A stretch of 64,000 bases of DNA from Candidatus Nitrosopumilus sp. (GTDB taxonomy: Archaea; Thermoproteota; Nitrososphaeria; Nitrososphaerales; Nitrosopumilaceae), in assembly GCA_028351415.1 (NCBI GenBank), contig JAOMJV010000002.1:34410-98409 (forward strand). Reading direction: 5' to 3'. The notes under the pieces were generated by a model that was not told the DNA's origin, searched no databases, and saw only the letters and a program-made list of their open reading frames with translations. Positions 49,437-58,676 of the stretch are shown here, piece by piece. A program made the translations under genes and the position numbers. How positions within the stretch are numbered: position 1 is the stretch's first letter; each line of letters begins with the position of its first letter.

Positions 49437-50637
49437 ATCTGTATTTTTCTGCAGCATCTTCCAATGCCTTCATCATTGGAAGCTTTTCTCCAGTTAGGTA
49501 TAGTACCAATGCCCCACCTGCAGTACTGATGTGATTGATTTTATCTGCTAACCCTTGTTGCTTTAATGCCGTTGTTAAATGTCCGCCACTGACAATTGTC
49601 GTTGCCATTGAATTTGATACTGAAGTAAGCATTTGTGTTGTTCCATATTTGAAATTCTCTCTTTCAAAAAATCCTGCAGGACCGCTGATGAAAACAGTTC
49701 CAGCACCTGCAATTAATTTTGAATAATATTCAATTGTTTTAGGACCTAAGTCAAAAATTTTATCTTCTTTTTCTATCTCTCTGACATCCATTTCTACTCT
49801 TTGACCATCTTTATCAATTGCAACATCTACTGGAGTTGCAAATACGTCAGGGTAATCCCCAATTAATGAATGAGCTTTTGCTACTACTTCGTCTTCATTT
49901 TTAATTCCTAGTGGCGACTTAATTCTGGCCTGAGCACGCATGAACACATTTGCAATTAACCCTGTAAGTAAAACATGGTCTGCTCTTCCGTTTTGAATTA
50001 GTAATTTTATTGCCTCTAATCTATCTGGCACTTTGGATCCTCCTAGAATAATTACGTGCGGTGCCTTTGCAACTGTCATTATTTCATCCAAATTCCTCAC
50101 TTCCCTTTCTACAATTCGCCCTGCGCATGCTGGTAGTACTTGTGTAAATCCTACAATTGACGGATGTGATCTGTGTGCACTTGGAAATGAATCCAATACA
50201 CAAAGATCAAATAGTTTTGATAATCTTGATACCATTATTGTTTTTGCGGCATTTTCTGGTCTAAATTCATAATTCTCTTCAGCACATAATCTTAAGTTGT
50301 CTAAAAGTAATATTTCTCCGTCTTCTAAGTTTTTAATTGCATTTTGTGCGGCTTCTCCGATAGTATCTTCAACATATTTTATTTTTCTATTCATTAATTT
50401 TTCGAGAACTTCTGCATGCTTATTCATCCCTGTATATTCATTATTTCCTACTCTTCCTTGATGGGATGCTATCACTACTTTGGAATCTTTTAATGCCTCT
50501 AGAGTTTCGATTGACTCTTCAATTCTTTTTGTACCTAAAATTTCATTAGTTTCTGGATCTATGGGACAATTCATATCCATTCGAACAAACACCGTTTTCC
50601 CCTTTAGATCAAAGTCATCTAATGTGAGTATTTTCAC
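49429..50637 (-). CDS. pgk: Phosphoglycerate kinase
   Basis: VFVRMDMNCPID, VVIASHQGR, LLLDNLRL, ILGGSKVPDRLEAI. Confidence 0.95.
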   Translation of the reverse strand: MKILTLDDFDLKGKTVFVRMDMNCPIDPETNEILGTKRIEESIETLEALKDSKVVIASHQGRVGNNEYTGMNKHAEVLEKLMNRKIKYVEDTIGEAAQNAIKNLEDGEILLLDNLRLCAEENYEFRPENAAKTIMVSRLSKLFDLCVLDSFPSAHRSHPSIVGFTQVLPACAGRIVEREVRNLDEIMTVAKAPHVIILGGSKVPDRLEAIKLLIQNGRADHVLLTGLIANVFMRAQARIKSPLGIKNEDEVVAKAHSLIGDYPDVFATPVDVAIDKDGQRVEMDVREIEKEDKIFDLGPKTIEYYSKLIAGAGTVFISGPAGFFERENFKYGTTQMLTSVSNSMATTIVSGGHLTTALKQQGLADKINHISTAGGALVLYLTGEKLPMMKALEDAAEKYRSK

Positions 50638-50777
50638 AACTTTTCTAGTATATCCTTGGTTAAAATCTTTGAGCCGATCATAATTATTTTTATAAATTTT
50701 GTTTGTATCATACGGATTATTTTTTAAAAGTTATCTATTAATGTAAATTGAAATGTGTCTAGTTGAGGTTTAATTAG

Positions 50778-51446
50778 TTGAAAAATTGGCTTTTTGATAT
50801 TCGGTCGCGTTCTTTTGTATTGTTGACTGTACTTTTCCTTTTTTTGACATCTCTAGTATTTTTTGAATTAACTGATGATTTTGATCAAAGTGTAGTTCTT
50901 TTCATTTCCGAGAATATTGGAAATCCTACTTTTGACTTATTTATGCAATATCTTACTGAGACTGGAGATGTTTTTAACCTGATGATGTTCGCAATTATAT
51001 TATTAATAATTCCAAAAACTCGTAGAGTTGGAATTACTCTTTTAATTTTAATTGTAATTTCTACTCTCCTTACAGGATACATCAAATGTGGTGTTGACAG
51101 GGATAGACCTGATTATGATTATCTTGGAGTTGAATTCCCTGTACAAATTAGCCGTGATACATTTTCATTATTTTGTGAAGGTGGATTTGATGCTTCATAC
51201 CCATCTGGACATGCAGCTAACTCTATGATATTTGCAATCATCTTGGGATATGCTTTGTCTGAGCGATTCCCTCGAGGTGTATACTTGATATTTATTTATC
51301 CTGCGATGATTTCCTTTAGTAGATTATACGTTTTACAACATTTCCCTATGGATGTGATTGGTGGAACCATTATTGGAATAATGCTTGCTGGTGTAATGGC
51401 TAACAGAACAAAATTATATCAAATTTTTGATAAATCAAAAACCTAG
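50778..51446 (+). CDS. PAP2-family membrane phosphatase
   Basis: KCGVDRDRPDYD, ASYPSGHAANSM, SRLYVLQHFPMDVIGG. Confidence 0.92.
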   Translation: MKNWLFDIRSRSFVLLTVLFLFLTSLVFFELTDDFDQSVVLFISENIGNPTFDLFMQYLTETGDVFNLMMFAIILLIIPKTRRVGITLLILIVISTLLTGYIKCGVDRDRPDYDYLGVEFPVQISRDTFSLFCEGGFDASYPSGHAANSMIFAIILGYALSERFPRGVYLIFIYPAMISFSRLYVLQHFPMDVIGGTIIGIMLAGVMANRTKLYQIFDKSKT

Positions 51447-51746
51447 TTCTGTTAGAGTTGAATTATCAATTAAAACAATTGCAAAATGATCTTCGTTATG
51501 ATGATACGTCCAATACTTGACATCTCTTGTTTCCTCTTTTTCTCCAAGTCCTTTTGTCACACCCGTGGTAACCGTATATCCTATTCTTTTTGCAATTTTA
51601 GTTTCTTTTGGCATTAAAACTTTGTAACCTGCTTTTTTATCTTTAAATCCTAAATTTACCATGTCTTCTACTGCTTGCATTGCCTCATTTTCATTTTTTA
51701 CATCATAAGTTTTTGATATTGGCAGATCTTTTGGATGAAAATCCAT
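51435..51746 (-). CDS. Conserved hypothetical protein
   Basis: 103-aa ORF. Confidence 0.6.
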   Translation of the reverse strand: MDFHPKDLPISKTYDVKNENEAMQAVEDMVNLGFKDKKAGYKVLMPKETKIAKRIGYTVTTGVTKGLGEKEETRDVKYWTYHHNEDHFAIVLIDNSTLTELGF

Positions 51747-51882
51747 GGTTTTACTAAACTATTGTCACTAATATTTTTTAAAAAAATCCTTTTTTCCATT
51801 AATGTTAGTTAATTTTCTTAACCCAAAAGTCAAATCCTGATCATGTTAACAACTTAATCTCCTCCTTTATTTGAGATAGACA

Positions 51883-52593
51883 TTGGAATCATTAGAACAA
51901 ACAGTAATTCAATTACGTCAAAAAAAGAAAGCAGCAATACAAGCAAAACAAAATGCTGAGAACGAACTGCGTCTACTTCAATCTATTGAAAAACGTTCTT
52001 CCACTGGATTACATAATGTTGATAAAAAAATTGAATCTGAGAAAGAGAATGTTTCAGATGTTTCAGATAATCTTGCTAGAAAAAATGCTCAAGTTGAAAG
52101 TATTCAAAGATTGGTATCTTTTGCTGAAGACCGTATTAATGCTGAAAAAGAGATAATTGAACAAACTGAGCAAGAAATTGAATTTGCTGAAACTCCTGAA
52201 GAAAAACAAAATGCTGAGGCTAGATTACGATCATTAAACAATCATCTTCAGGAACTTATTTCTGAAATTAAAATTAGACAAAAAACACTAAAAAAAATAA
52301 CCAGTGAAGTTTCCACATTTGATGAACTTAAATCCAAAATTACAACACAAATTAAAAAACAAACTCAATCAAAGCCATCTCTACGTACTAAGTTAACTAC
52401 CAGTCATAAGACTGCTGTAAAGGTTATACAAGATATTGAAAGAATCACTAAATCTGAAGAAAATATTACAAAGACACTAGATAGAGCAACATCAAAATTA
52501 AAAGAATATCTTGCAAAGAAAACTGCAGCTAAAAGAAAACCAGCAAAGAAAACTGCAGCTAAAAGAAAACCAGCAAAGAAAACTAGACGTTAA
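51883..52593 (+). CDS. Coiled-coil protein with Lys/Ala/Pro-rich histone H1-like tail
   Basis: TTG start; C-term AKKTAAKRKPAKKTAAKRKPAKKTRR. Confidence 0.7.
   Translation: MESLEQTVIQLRQKKKAAIQAKQNAENELRLLQSIEKRSSTGLHNVDKKIESEKENVSDVSDNLARKNAQVESIQRLVSFAEDRINAEKEIIEQTEQEIEFAETPEEKQNAEARLRSLNNHLQELISEIKIRQKTLKKITSEVSTFDELKSKITTQIKKQTQSKPSLRTKLTTSHKTAVKVIQDIERITKSEENITKTLDRATSKLKEYLAKKTAAKRKPAKKTAAKRKPAKKTRR
52513..52572 (+). repeat. Two perfect 30-bp tandem repeats gcaaagaaaactgcagctaaaagaaaacca
   Basis: Units 52513-52542 and 52543-52572 read identically; partial third follows. Confidence 0.97.
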
Positions 52594-52651
52594 ATTTTTT
52601 AGTATTGCCTAATGTATTTTATAATAATTAAGACCATCAATAATTTTTAAC

Positions 52652-53257
52652 ATGAAAAAATACGGGCCTATTATTGCATTTGTTGGTTTTAGTTTGATTT
52701 TGATGTCACTTTTAATTGCAGTTTCTAGTGTACCTTCTGATATTTCAGAAGATGAAACTTTTTTGGTATCTTCTCTTTTTGAAGGAATGTTTGATGATGT
52801 TTCTGAAACTTTTCAAATCATGCCTGGGGATGTAATCTATACCTCATACACTACCTCTTTATCTGATGTTCCTTTATTGTGGGGAATTCAAATAATTGAT
52901 TACCAATATGGTGATATGTTATACATACAAATTTCAAATATTTTTGGAGATTCCTATGGGGAATTCATTCAAAACGATTCTGTTTTATTTACAACAACTC
53001 TAATTGATCAATCTGACACACTAAATTTTCAAATTGAAAATACTGGTACTAGAATAATTGACACTGTTGTTATGTTTTCTGAGGATCCTGAAAATTCTGA
53101 TGTATTTTCAAATCCTAATTCCCCCATGGTGGACATGCTTTTAGCTTTAATAGTTTCAGGATTTTTAATTATCCTTGGAATTCTAATTCTGCTAATTGGC
53201 ATAATCATAACGATATTAGATTTAAAAAATAAATTAGATAATAAGCGAAATTATTAA
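52652..53257 (+). CDS. Membrane protein, two terminal TM helices
   Basis: N-term and C-term hydrophobic segments. Confidence 0.65.
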   Translation: MKKYGPIIAFVGFSLILMSLLIAVSSVPSDISEDETFLVSSLFEGMFDDVSETFQIMPGDVIYTSYTTSLSDVPLLWGIQIIDYQYGDMLYIQISNIFGDSYGEFIQNDSVLFTTTLIDQSDTLNFQIENTGTRIIDTVVMFSEDPENSDVFSNPNSPMVDMLLALIVSGFLIILGILILLIGIIITILDLKNKLDNKRNY

Positions 53258-53568
53258 GGATTGATATTCATCTTACCAAATTTTCCTTTGGTTAGGGATA
53301 CTTCACCTTTAAACTCATTTGTGTAACCATTTTCTATTTGGACTTTATCTCCGACATTAACTGCTTTGATATCGTCACCCCACAATGTGAGTTTCATTTG
53401 GTTTTCTTCAGTTCCATCAGCATTAGATATTACTGCATCACAAACATCTACTGTTCCGCCAGTTTTGAGATTTACCGTTCTTGGTTCTCCTTTAGAAATA
53501 ACTTCAGCTTCAACATTGACACCACTTTTGGTTTTCTTTGCTTCTGAAATTGGTATTGATTCTGACAT
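53254..53568 (-). CDS. OB-fold nucleic acid-binding protein (RPA/SSB-like)
   Basis: VNVEAEVISKGEPRTVNLKTGGTVDVCDAVISNADGTEENQMKLTLWGDDIKAVNVGDKVQIENGY. Confidence 0.8.
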   Translation of the reverse strand: MSESIPISEAKKTKSGVNVEAEVISKGEPRTVNLKTGGTVDVCDAVISNADGTEENQMKLTLWGDDIKAVNVGDKVQIENGYTNEFKGEVSLTKGKFGKMNINP

Positions 53569-53677
53569 GTGTTTTTGAATAACCCTTTCGATTATAAGCT
53601 TTGTTAAAAAATTTCTTAAAAAATGATTCTGTAATTACAATAGTAATTAAAAAATATCGGAATAATCTAGTATTGTT

Positions 53678-53778
53678 GCAGAGGTATCGAAGCCTGGTCA
53701 ACCGAGAGGGACTCAAGATCTCTAATATAGGAAATCCCTTCTCTTAGGAGTTCGTGGGTTCGAATCCCACCCTCTGCA
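53678..53778 (+). tRNA. tRNA-Leu (CAA), probable 16-nt intron 53718-53733
   Basis: gcagagg...aggga-ctCAAg|atctctaatataggaa|a-tccct-tctcttaggagttc-gtgggttcgaatcccac-cctctgc-a. Confidence 0.9.
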
Positions 53779-53951
53779 CTATTATTTTATTTTTTAATGC
53801 TTCGTTGAAAAAATTAGTTCTAAAAATTATACAACTATTGTTTTTACTTTAGTTACTGAGTGATTTGAAATTTTTTTGTGTATTTCAGCTAAATTATCAT
53901 CTTTAAATGATAAATTGCATCTAAAACACTTCCAAATTAGCTCTGTCATAC

Positions 53952-53971
53952 GTAAATTATGCATAATTTAC
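53952..53971. promoter_or_regulatory. Perfect 20-bp palindrome GTAAATTATGCATAATTTAC next to TATA-like ttataaag
   Basis: Direct reading; reverse complement identical. Confidence 0.45.
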
Positions 53972-54129
53972 TTATAAAGATATTGCATGATTGATCCAAT
54001 TTCTTACAAAAGATGATCATTGTTTTCAGAAACATGTAATTTTTTGGTTTTTTTAGTTCATTATCATATTATTTGCCGACTAAACATGAATCAAAGGGTT
54101 TAGAAACAAAATAGTTGTATAATTTTTCA

Positions 54130-54753
54130 ATGGTATTGGATATTTTTGAGCTTTTTGGTGAATTTTCCTATTTTGGAATTTTTCTTATATTGATTGGTGT
54201 AAATGCATCACCGATCTTAATGCCTCCTAGTTGGATTGTTTTGACATCTTTTTACCTTCTTGACCCTACTTTGAATATCGTACTTCTTGCTGTAGTTGGC
54301 GCCACCGGTGCCACTATTGGTAGATTTTTTCTAAAAAGAATTAGTGGATTATTTAGAAAATTTGTTGGAGAAGAACAGAAATCTAATCTTGATATGATTG
54401 GATCTTACTTGAATAAGAAAAAACATGGCTATCTAATTGCGTCTTTATTGTTTGGTGCAACCCCTCTCCCAAGTAATATTTTATTTATCACATACGGTCT
54501 AATGCGTGCAAAAAGTGTTGGTATCTATGTTGGATTTTGGATTGGTAGAACTATTTCTTATATTGTAATGATATATTTTGGAAATACTGTTTTAACTCCC
54601 TTTTTAGAAATGTTTGAGGATCGTCTTACTGGAATTCTCCTAATTGATGGTATTGGAATTATATTGATTATTTTATTTGCATGTGTTAATTGGACCGTAT
54701 TACTTACTCAAAGAAAAATTAAATTTGTTAAACCCAAAATATGGAGATTCTAA
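54130..54753 (+). CDS. VTT/DedA-like membrane protein
   Basis: Multi-TM; GATGATIGRFFLKRISG..., LFGATPLPSNILFITYGLMR. Confidence 0.6.
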   Translation: MVLDIFELFGEFSYFGIFLILIGVNASPILMPPSWIVLTSFYLLDPTLNIVLLAVVGATGATIGRFFLKRISGLFRKFVGEEQKSNLDMIGSYLNKKKHGYLIASLLFGATPLPSNILFITYGLMRAKSVGIYVGFWIGRTISYIVMIYFGNTVLTPFLEMFEDRLTGILLIDGIGIILIILFACVNWTVLLTQRKIKFVKPKIWRF

Positions 54754-55374
54754 ATGAAAGTCCTTGATTCTATAAAAAGTGAAGTAATTAAAATAATGGA
54801 TAATGATCCTGCCCATGATTTTGAACATGTTATGCGAGTTTACAATAATGCTCAAAAAATAAGTAAAAAAGAAAAAGCAAATCAAAAATTAATTCTTAGT
54901 GCTGCATTACTGCATGATATTGTTTCATACCCTAAATCTAGTAAACGTTCTAAACTTTCTTCTATAGAAAGCTCAAAAAAATCAAAATTAATTTTAAAAA
55001 AATATGAATTCACTGATGAAGAAATTATTGTTGTTTCTAATGCTATTGCCGATCATAGTTTTTCTCAAAATAAAATTCCTCAGACTCTTGAAGGCAAAAT
55101 ATTGCAAGATGCTGATAGGTTGGATGCTTTGGGTGCTATAGGGATTGCAAGGGTTTTTGCTACTAGTGGTTCTCTTAATCGACCTTTTTACAACATAGAT
55201 GATCCTTTTTGTGCTAAAAGAAATCCCGATGATAATCTTTGGGCTGTTGATCATTTTTTCAATAAATTACTCAAACTAGAATTTATGATGAATACAAAAT
55301 CTGGTAAAATTGAAGCTAAAAAAAGAACTAAAGTACTCAGGACATTTTTAAAAGAATTAAAAAATGAAGTTTAA
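54754..55374 (+). CDS. HD-domain phosphohydrolase
   Basis: AHDFEHVMRVYNNA, LSAALLHDIVSYP, ILQDADRLDALGAIGIAR. Confidence 0.93.
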   Translation: MKVLDSIKSEVIKIMDNDPAHDFEHVMRVYNNAQKISKKEKANQKLILSAALLHDIVSYPKSSKRSKLSSIESSKKSKLILKKYEFTDEEIIVVSNAIADHSFSQNKIPQTLEGKILQDADRLDALGAIGIARVFATSGSLNRPFYNIDDPFCAKRNPDDNLWAVDHFFNKLLKLEFMMNTKSGKIEAKKRTKVLRTFLKELKNEV

Positions 55375-55682
55375 CCATAATCTACATATCTATCGTATCT
55401 AGTTTCTATTTCATTATTTTCACCTGAAATTATTTTTTCATATTCCAGTTTTTTTCTAGATTCTATGTATTTGGAAATTTCTTCAAAATCCTCATTTTTT
55501 GGGTATGCATCAAAAACCGGTTCAATCATTTTTAGATATTCTAACGTTTTCTCTCTGAATTCTTCTCTTAGTGGTTTTCTAATCCCCTGCATTCTGAACC
55601 ATACGGCTGTCCAACTTGCTCCTACAACATGTGGCAATAAGTCAAATGCCCTTTGTATTTCAAATCGTTCGTCGTTTCTCAT
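55371..55682 (-). CDS. Conserved hypothetical protein
   Basis: 103-aa ORF overlapping hemB stop. Confidence 0.6.
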   Translation of the reverse strand: MRNDERFEIQRAFDLLPHVVGASWTAVWFRMQGIRKPLREEFREKTLEYLKMIEPVFDAYPKNEDFEEISKYIESRKKLEYEKIISGENNEIETRYDRYVDYG

Positions 55683-56659
55683 GATTCCTGAAGAAATCTT
55701 GATGCTGATTTTGCAAAATATGTGACTATCATATCTGCACCTGCTCTTTTAATTGAATGAAGAATCTCTAATGTGATGTCTTTTTCATTTACATATCCTA
55801 ATTTGGATGCAGCTTTTACCAGTGCATATTCTCCAGAAACACTATAAGCTGCTACTGGAATATTGTATTTTCTTCTGGTCTCTGCAATTAAATCCAAATA
55901 TGCTAATGCTGGTTTAATCATTACAATGTCTACGCCTTCATTGATGTCCGTTTCTACTTCCATCATTGCCTCTCTTGCATTTGTAAATGGAACTTGGTAT
56001 GTTTTTCTATCTCCAAATTTTGGTGCACATTCTGCAGCATCTCTAAATGGTGCATAAAAATTTGAACGATGTTTTGCTGAATGTGACATTATAGAAACAT
56101 CTGTAAATCCTTTATCGTCTAGAGCTTTTCTTATTGCGGCAACTTGACCATCCATCATTGCAGATGGTGAAACTGTATCTACTCCTGCTTTAGCTTGACT
56201 AATAGCAATCTTTGCAAGTATGTCCAAACTTGTATCGTTATCAATTTTATCACCTTGAATAATTCCACAATGGCCTGTAGATGTAAATTGACATAAACAA
56301 ACATCGGCCATGATTACTATTTTGTCACCAAATTCTTTTCTGATTTGACTAATTGCTTTTTGAACAATACCGTTATCATCAAAAGCTGAACTTCCCACTT
56401 CATCTTTTTGTGTTGGGATTCCAAATAACATGATTGCAGGAATTCCTAAATCTATAATTGTTTTAACTTCATCATTTACCTCTTCCAATGGCAATCTTTC
56501 AATTTCTGACATTGATTCAACTTTGATTCTTGTTTTAAGATCCTCTTGAACAAATACTGGACAAATGAAATCTTTGGGTGTTAATGTGGTTTCTTGAACT
56601 AATTCTCTCATTTTCTCTGAGATTCGTAATCTTCTAAGACGTTTAGTGGGAAATGACAT
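55679..56659 (-). CDS. hemB: Delta-aminolevulinic acid dehydratase
   Basis: LTPKDFICPVFVQE, SPSAMMDGQVAAIRKAL, DIVMIKPALAYLD. Confidence 0.97.
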   Translation of the reverse strand: MSFPTKRLRRLRISEKMRELVQETTLTPKDFICPVFVQEDLKTRIKVESMSEIERLPLEEVNDEVKTIIDLGIPAIMLFGIPTQKDEVGSSAFDDNGIVQKAISQIRKEFGDKIVIMADVCLCQFTSTGHCGIIQGDKIDNDTSLDILAKIAISQAKAGVDTVSPSAMMDGQVAAIRKALDDKGFTDVSIMSHSAKHRSNFYAPFRDAAECAPKFGDRKTYQVPFTNAREAMMEVETDINEGVDIVMIKPALAYLDLIAETRRKYNIPVAAYSVSGEYALVKAASKLGYVNEKDITLEILHSIKRAGADMIVTYFAKSASRFLQES

Positions 56660-56690
56660 GTTTAAAATTAATTCTGGCTAAAATATAATC

Positions 56691-57962
56691 CTAGTCAGCC
56701 TGATTCTGTTTTTTATAGTCAAATAACTTACTGGCTAATTCTAATACACCTGGTTGACCTTGTTCTGATGCTTTTCTGATATTATTCATTGGGGTTGACA
56801 CAATACTCTCTACCACTGCTTTTGTTAATTCTTCAATAATTTTAATTTTTTTCTCATCTTTCTCACCTAACATTTGTAGCGCTTTTTGTAGTTCTTTTTC
56901 TCTGAGATCCTCTATACTTTTGAATACGTCCGTTACAAGTGGTTCTGCATCTAATCTTTTCATTGAGGCTTCTAATACTGATACTTCTTCTCTAATTATA
57001 TTTTCAACGTTTTTCACCTTGTTTAATCTAGCATTCATGTTTTTTTCAACCATTTCTGCAATTTGATCTAAATTCATTAGTTTAACTCCTCCAATGGTTG
57101 CTACTTTTTCATCTACCGTTCTTGGATTTGATAAATCTAGTATCATCATTCCATTATTTTTATTTTTCATTGCGTCTGTGATTCTTTCTTGTGTTACCAG
57201 AAAGTATGGTGCAGTTGTTGCAACAAATATTATATCATATCTATTAAATCCTGAGAGAACTTCTTCAAACTTAATTGGCTTTCCTCCCATTGTTTCACAA
57301 AATGTCTCTGATCTTCCAATAGTTCTACTTGTAACATTAAATTCATACCCTCTTCTTTGTAATGATTTTGCAACTAGGGTTGATACTTCTCCAGTTCCAA
57401 TCAAAAGAATTTTCTTTGTTTTTAATTCATCAATATTTTCTTCTGCAAGTTTTACTGCCATTGATCCTACTGATATTCCACCTTTTCCAATCCCACTAGA
57501 ATTTCTAATCCTAGTTCCCATTCTGATTGCCTTATCAAACAATGTGTTGAGATGCTGACCTGATGCTTTTACTTCTCTAGCTGATGTTATAGAATTTTTT
57601 ATTTGGCCTAAAATTTGTTCTTCACCTAATACCATTGAATCTAAGCCTGACGTTAACTTTAACAGGTGATGAATTGCTTCCTGATTTTCTACAAATTCTA
57701 TATTTTCATTAAATGTTTCTTCATCAAGTCCTGTTATGCTTGCCCATGTTTTTTTAATTTTATCCATGTTGTCTGATTTTGATTTTGCAAATAATTCAAT
57801 TCTATTGCAAGTTTGAATTATTACACATTCATCTAATTCTGAATGTTTTTTAAATTGTTGATATGCGTTTTCAATATCTTTGATAGTAAATTTCTCTAAA
57901 ATATGAATTGGTGAGTTACGAAAAGTTACACGTGCATTTATGATTTTTTGATTCATTTCCAT
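56691..57962 (-). CDS. hemA: Glutamyl-tRNA reductase
   Basis: VIIQTCNRIELFA, LTSGLDSMVLGEEQILGQIK. Confidence 0.97.
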   Translation of the reverse strand: MEMNQKIINARVTFRNSPIHILEKFTIKDIENAYQQFKKHSELDECVIIQTCNRIELFAKSKSDNMDKIKKTWASITGLDEETFNENIEFVENQEAIHHLLKLTSGLDSMVLGEEQILGQIKNSITSAREVKASGQHLNTLFDKAIRMGTRIRNSSGIGKGGISVGSMAVKLAEENIDELKTKKILLIGTGEVSTLVAKSLQRRGYEFNVTSRTIGRSETFCETMGGKPIKFEEVLSGFNRYDIIFVATTAPYFLVTQERITDAMKNKNNGMMILDLSNPRTVDEKVATIGGVKLMNLDQIAEMVEKNMNARLNKVKNVENIIREEVSVLEASMKRLDAEPLVTDVFKSIEDLREKELQKALQMLGEKDEKKIKIIEELTKAVVESIVSTPMNNIRKASEQGQPGVLELASKLFDYKKQNQAD

Positions 57963-58606
57963 TTTTTTAGTATCTCTATTGCTCGCTTTTCAGCTTTTTT
58001 TATCTGCCCGTCTTTTATTAACTGATCAATATGACTATCAGTCATGATGCTGCGTAGACATTCTTTTCGCTCAAATTGAGTGGGAATAATTTCTTTAGAT
58101 AGTTCTCGTGATATTTTTTGTATTTTAATTTGAGAAATATCCTCTTTTGAAATAACTTTTTTTAGTGCAATTTCAGCTTTTGATTTAATTTTTTTTGCCA
58201 TTATTGGACTCCTACCTCCAGTGAAAATTGCAACTTGAATCATTTTTTGAAAATCAATAATGGCTGCATTTGCAAAATCACTATCTTCAGGATTATCTGA
58301 ACTATATGCTATTATTTTATTTTTCTTTGCATAGTTGATTATTTTTTGATTAATTTTTTTATCATTTGTTGTTGTAATTATTAAATCTGGTTTTGATTCT
58401 AAAATAAATTTTATATTTTTAATTTTTTGTTTTTTTAATGTAATTTTTTTTGTTTTTACTAATTTTGAAATCTGGGCATTTACAGAATCGCTAATAACCA
58501 TAATTTCACATTTTTCATTTACTATTGATTTTATTCTTTTTTCAGCCTCATTTCCTCCCCCTACAATAATGATTTTTTTACCTTCAAGATTTAGATTTAT
58601 TATCAT
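57953..58606 (-). CDS. Precorrin-2 dehydrogenase/ferrochelatase-like (CysG N-terminal/Met8 type)
   Basis: LNLEGKKIIIVGGGNEAEKRIKS, DFANAAIIDFQKMIQVAIFTGGRSPIMAKKIK. Confidence 0.88.
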   Translation of the reverse strand: MIINLNLEGKKIIIVGGGNEAEKRIKSIVNEKCEIMVISDSVNAQISKLVKTKKITLKKQKIKNIKFILESKPDLIITTTNDKKINQKIINYAKKNKIIAYSSDNPEDSDFANAAIIDFQKMIQVAIFTGGRSPIMAKKIKSKAEIALKKVISKEDISQIKIQKISRELSKEIIPTQFERKECLRSIMTDSHIDQLIKDGQIKKAEKRAIEILKKWK

Positions 58607-58676
58607 CGATCCAAAACACTGTGGTTTCTATTTATGTATTAAAAATCACTGTGTGAAATACTAGCTACATTTTTAA

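Noticed and set aside
51883-52593. Calling the protein a histone
   Set aside because: Only the tail resembles H1; the rest is a coiled coil with no histone fold.
57094-57558. 154-aa plus-strand ORF
   Set aside because: Antisense to hemA, which has unmistakable motifs; lacks its own start context or domain signature.
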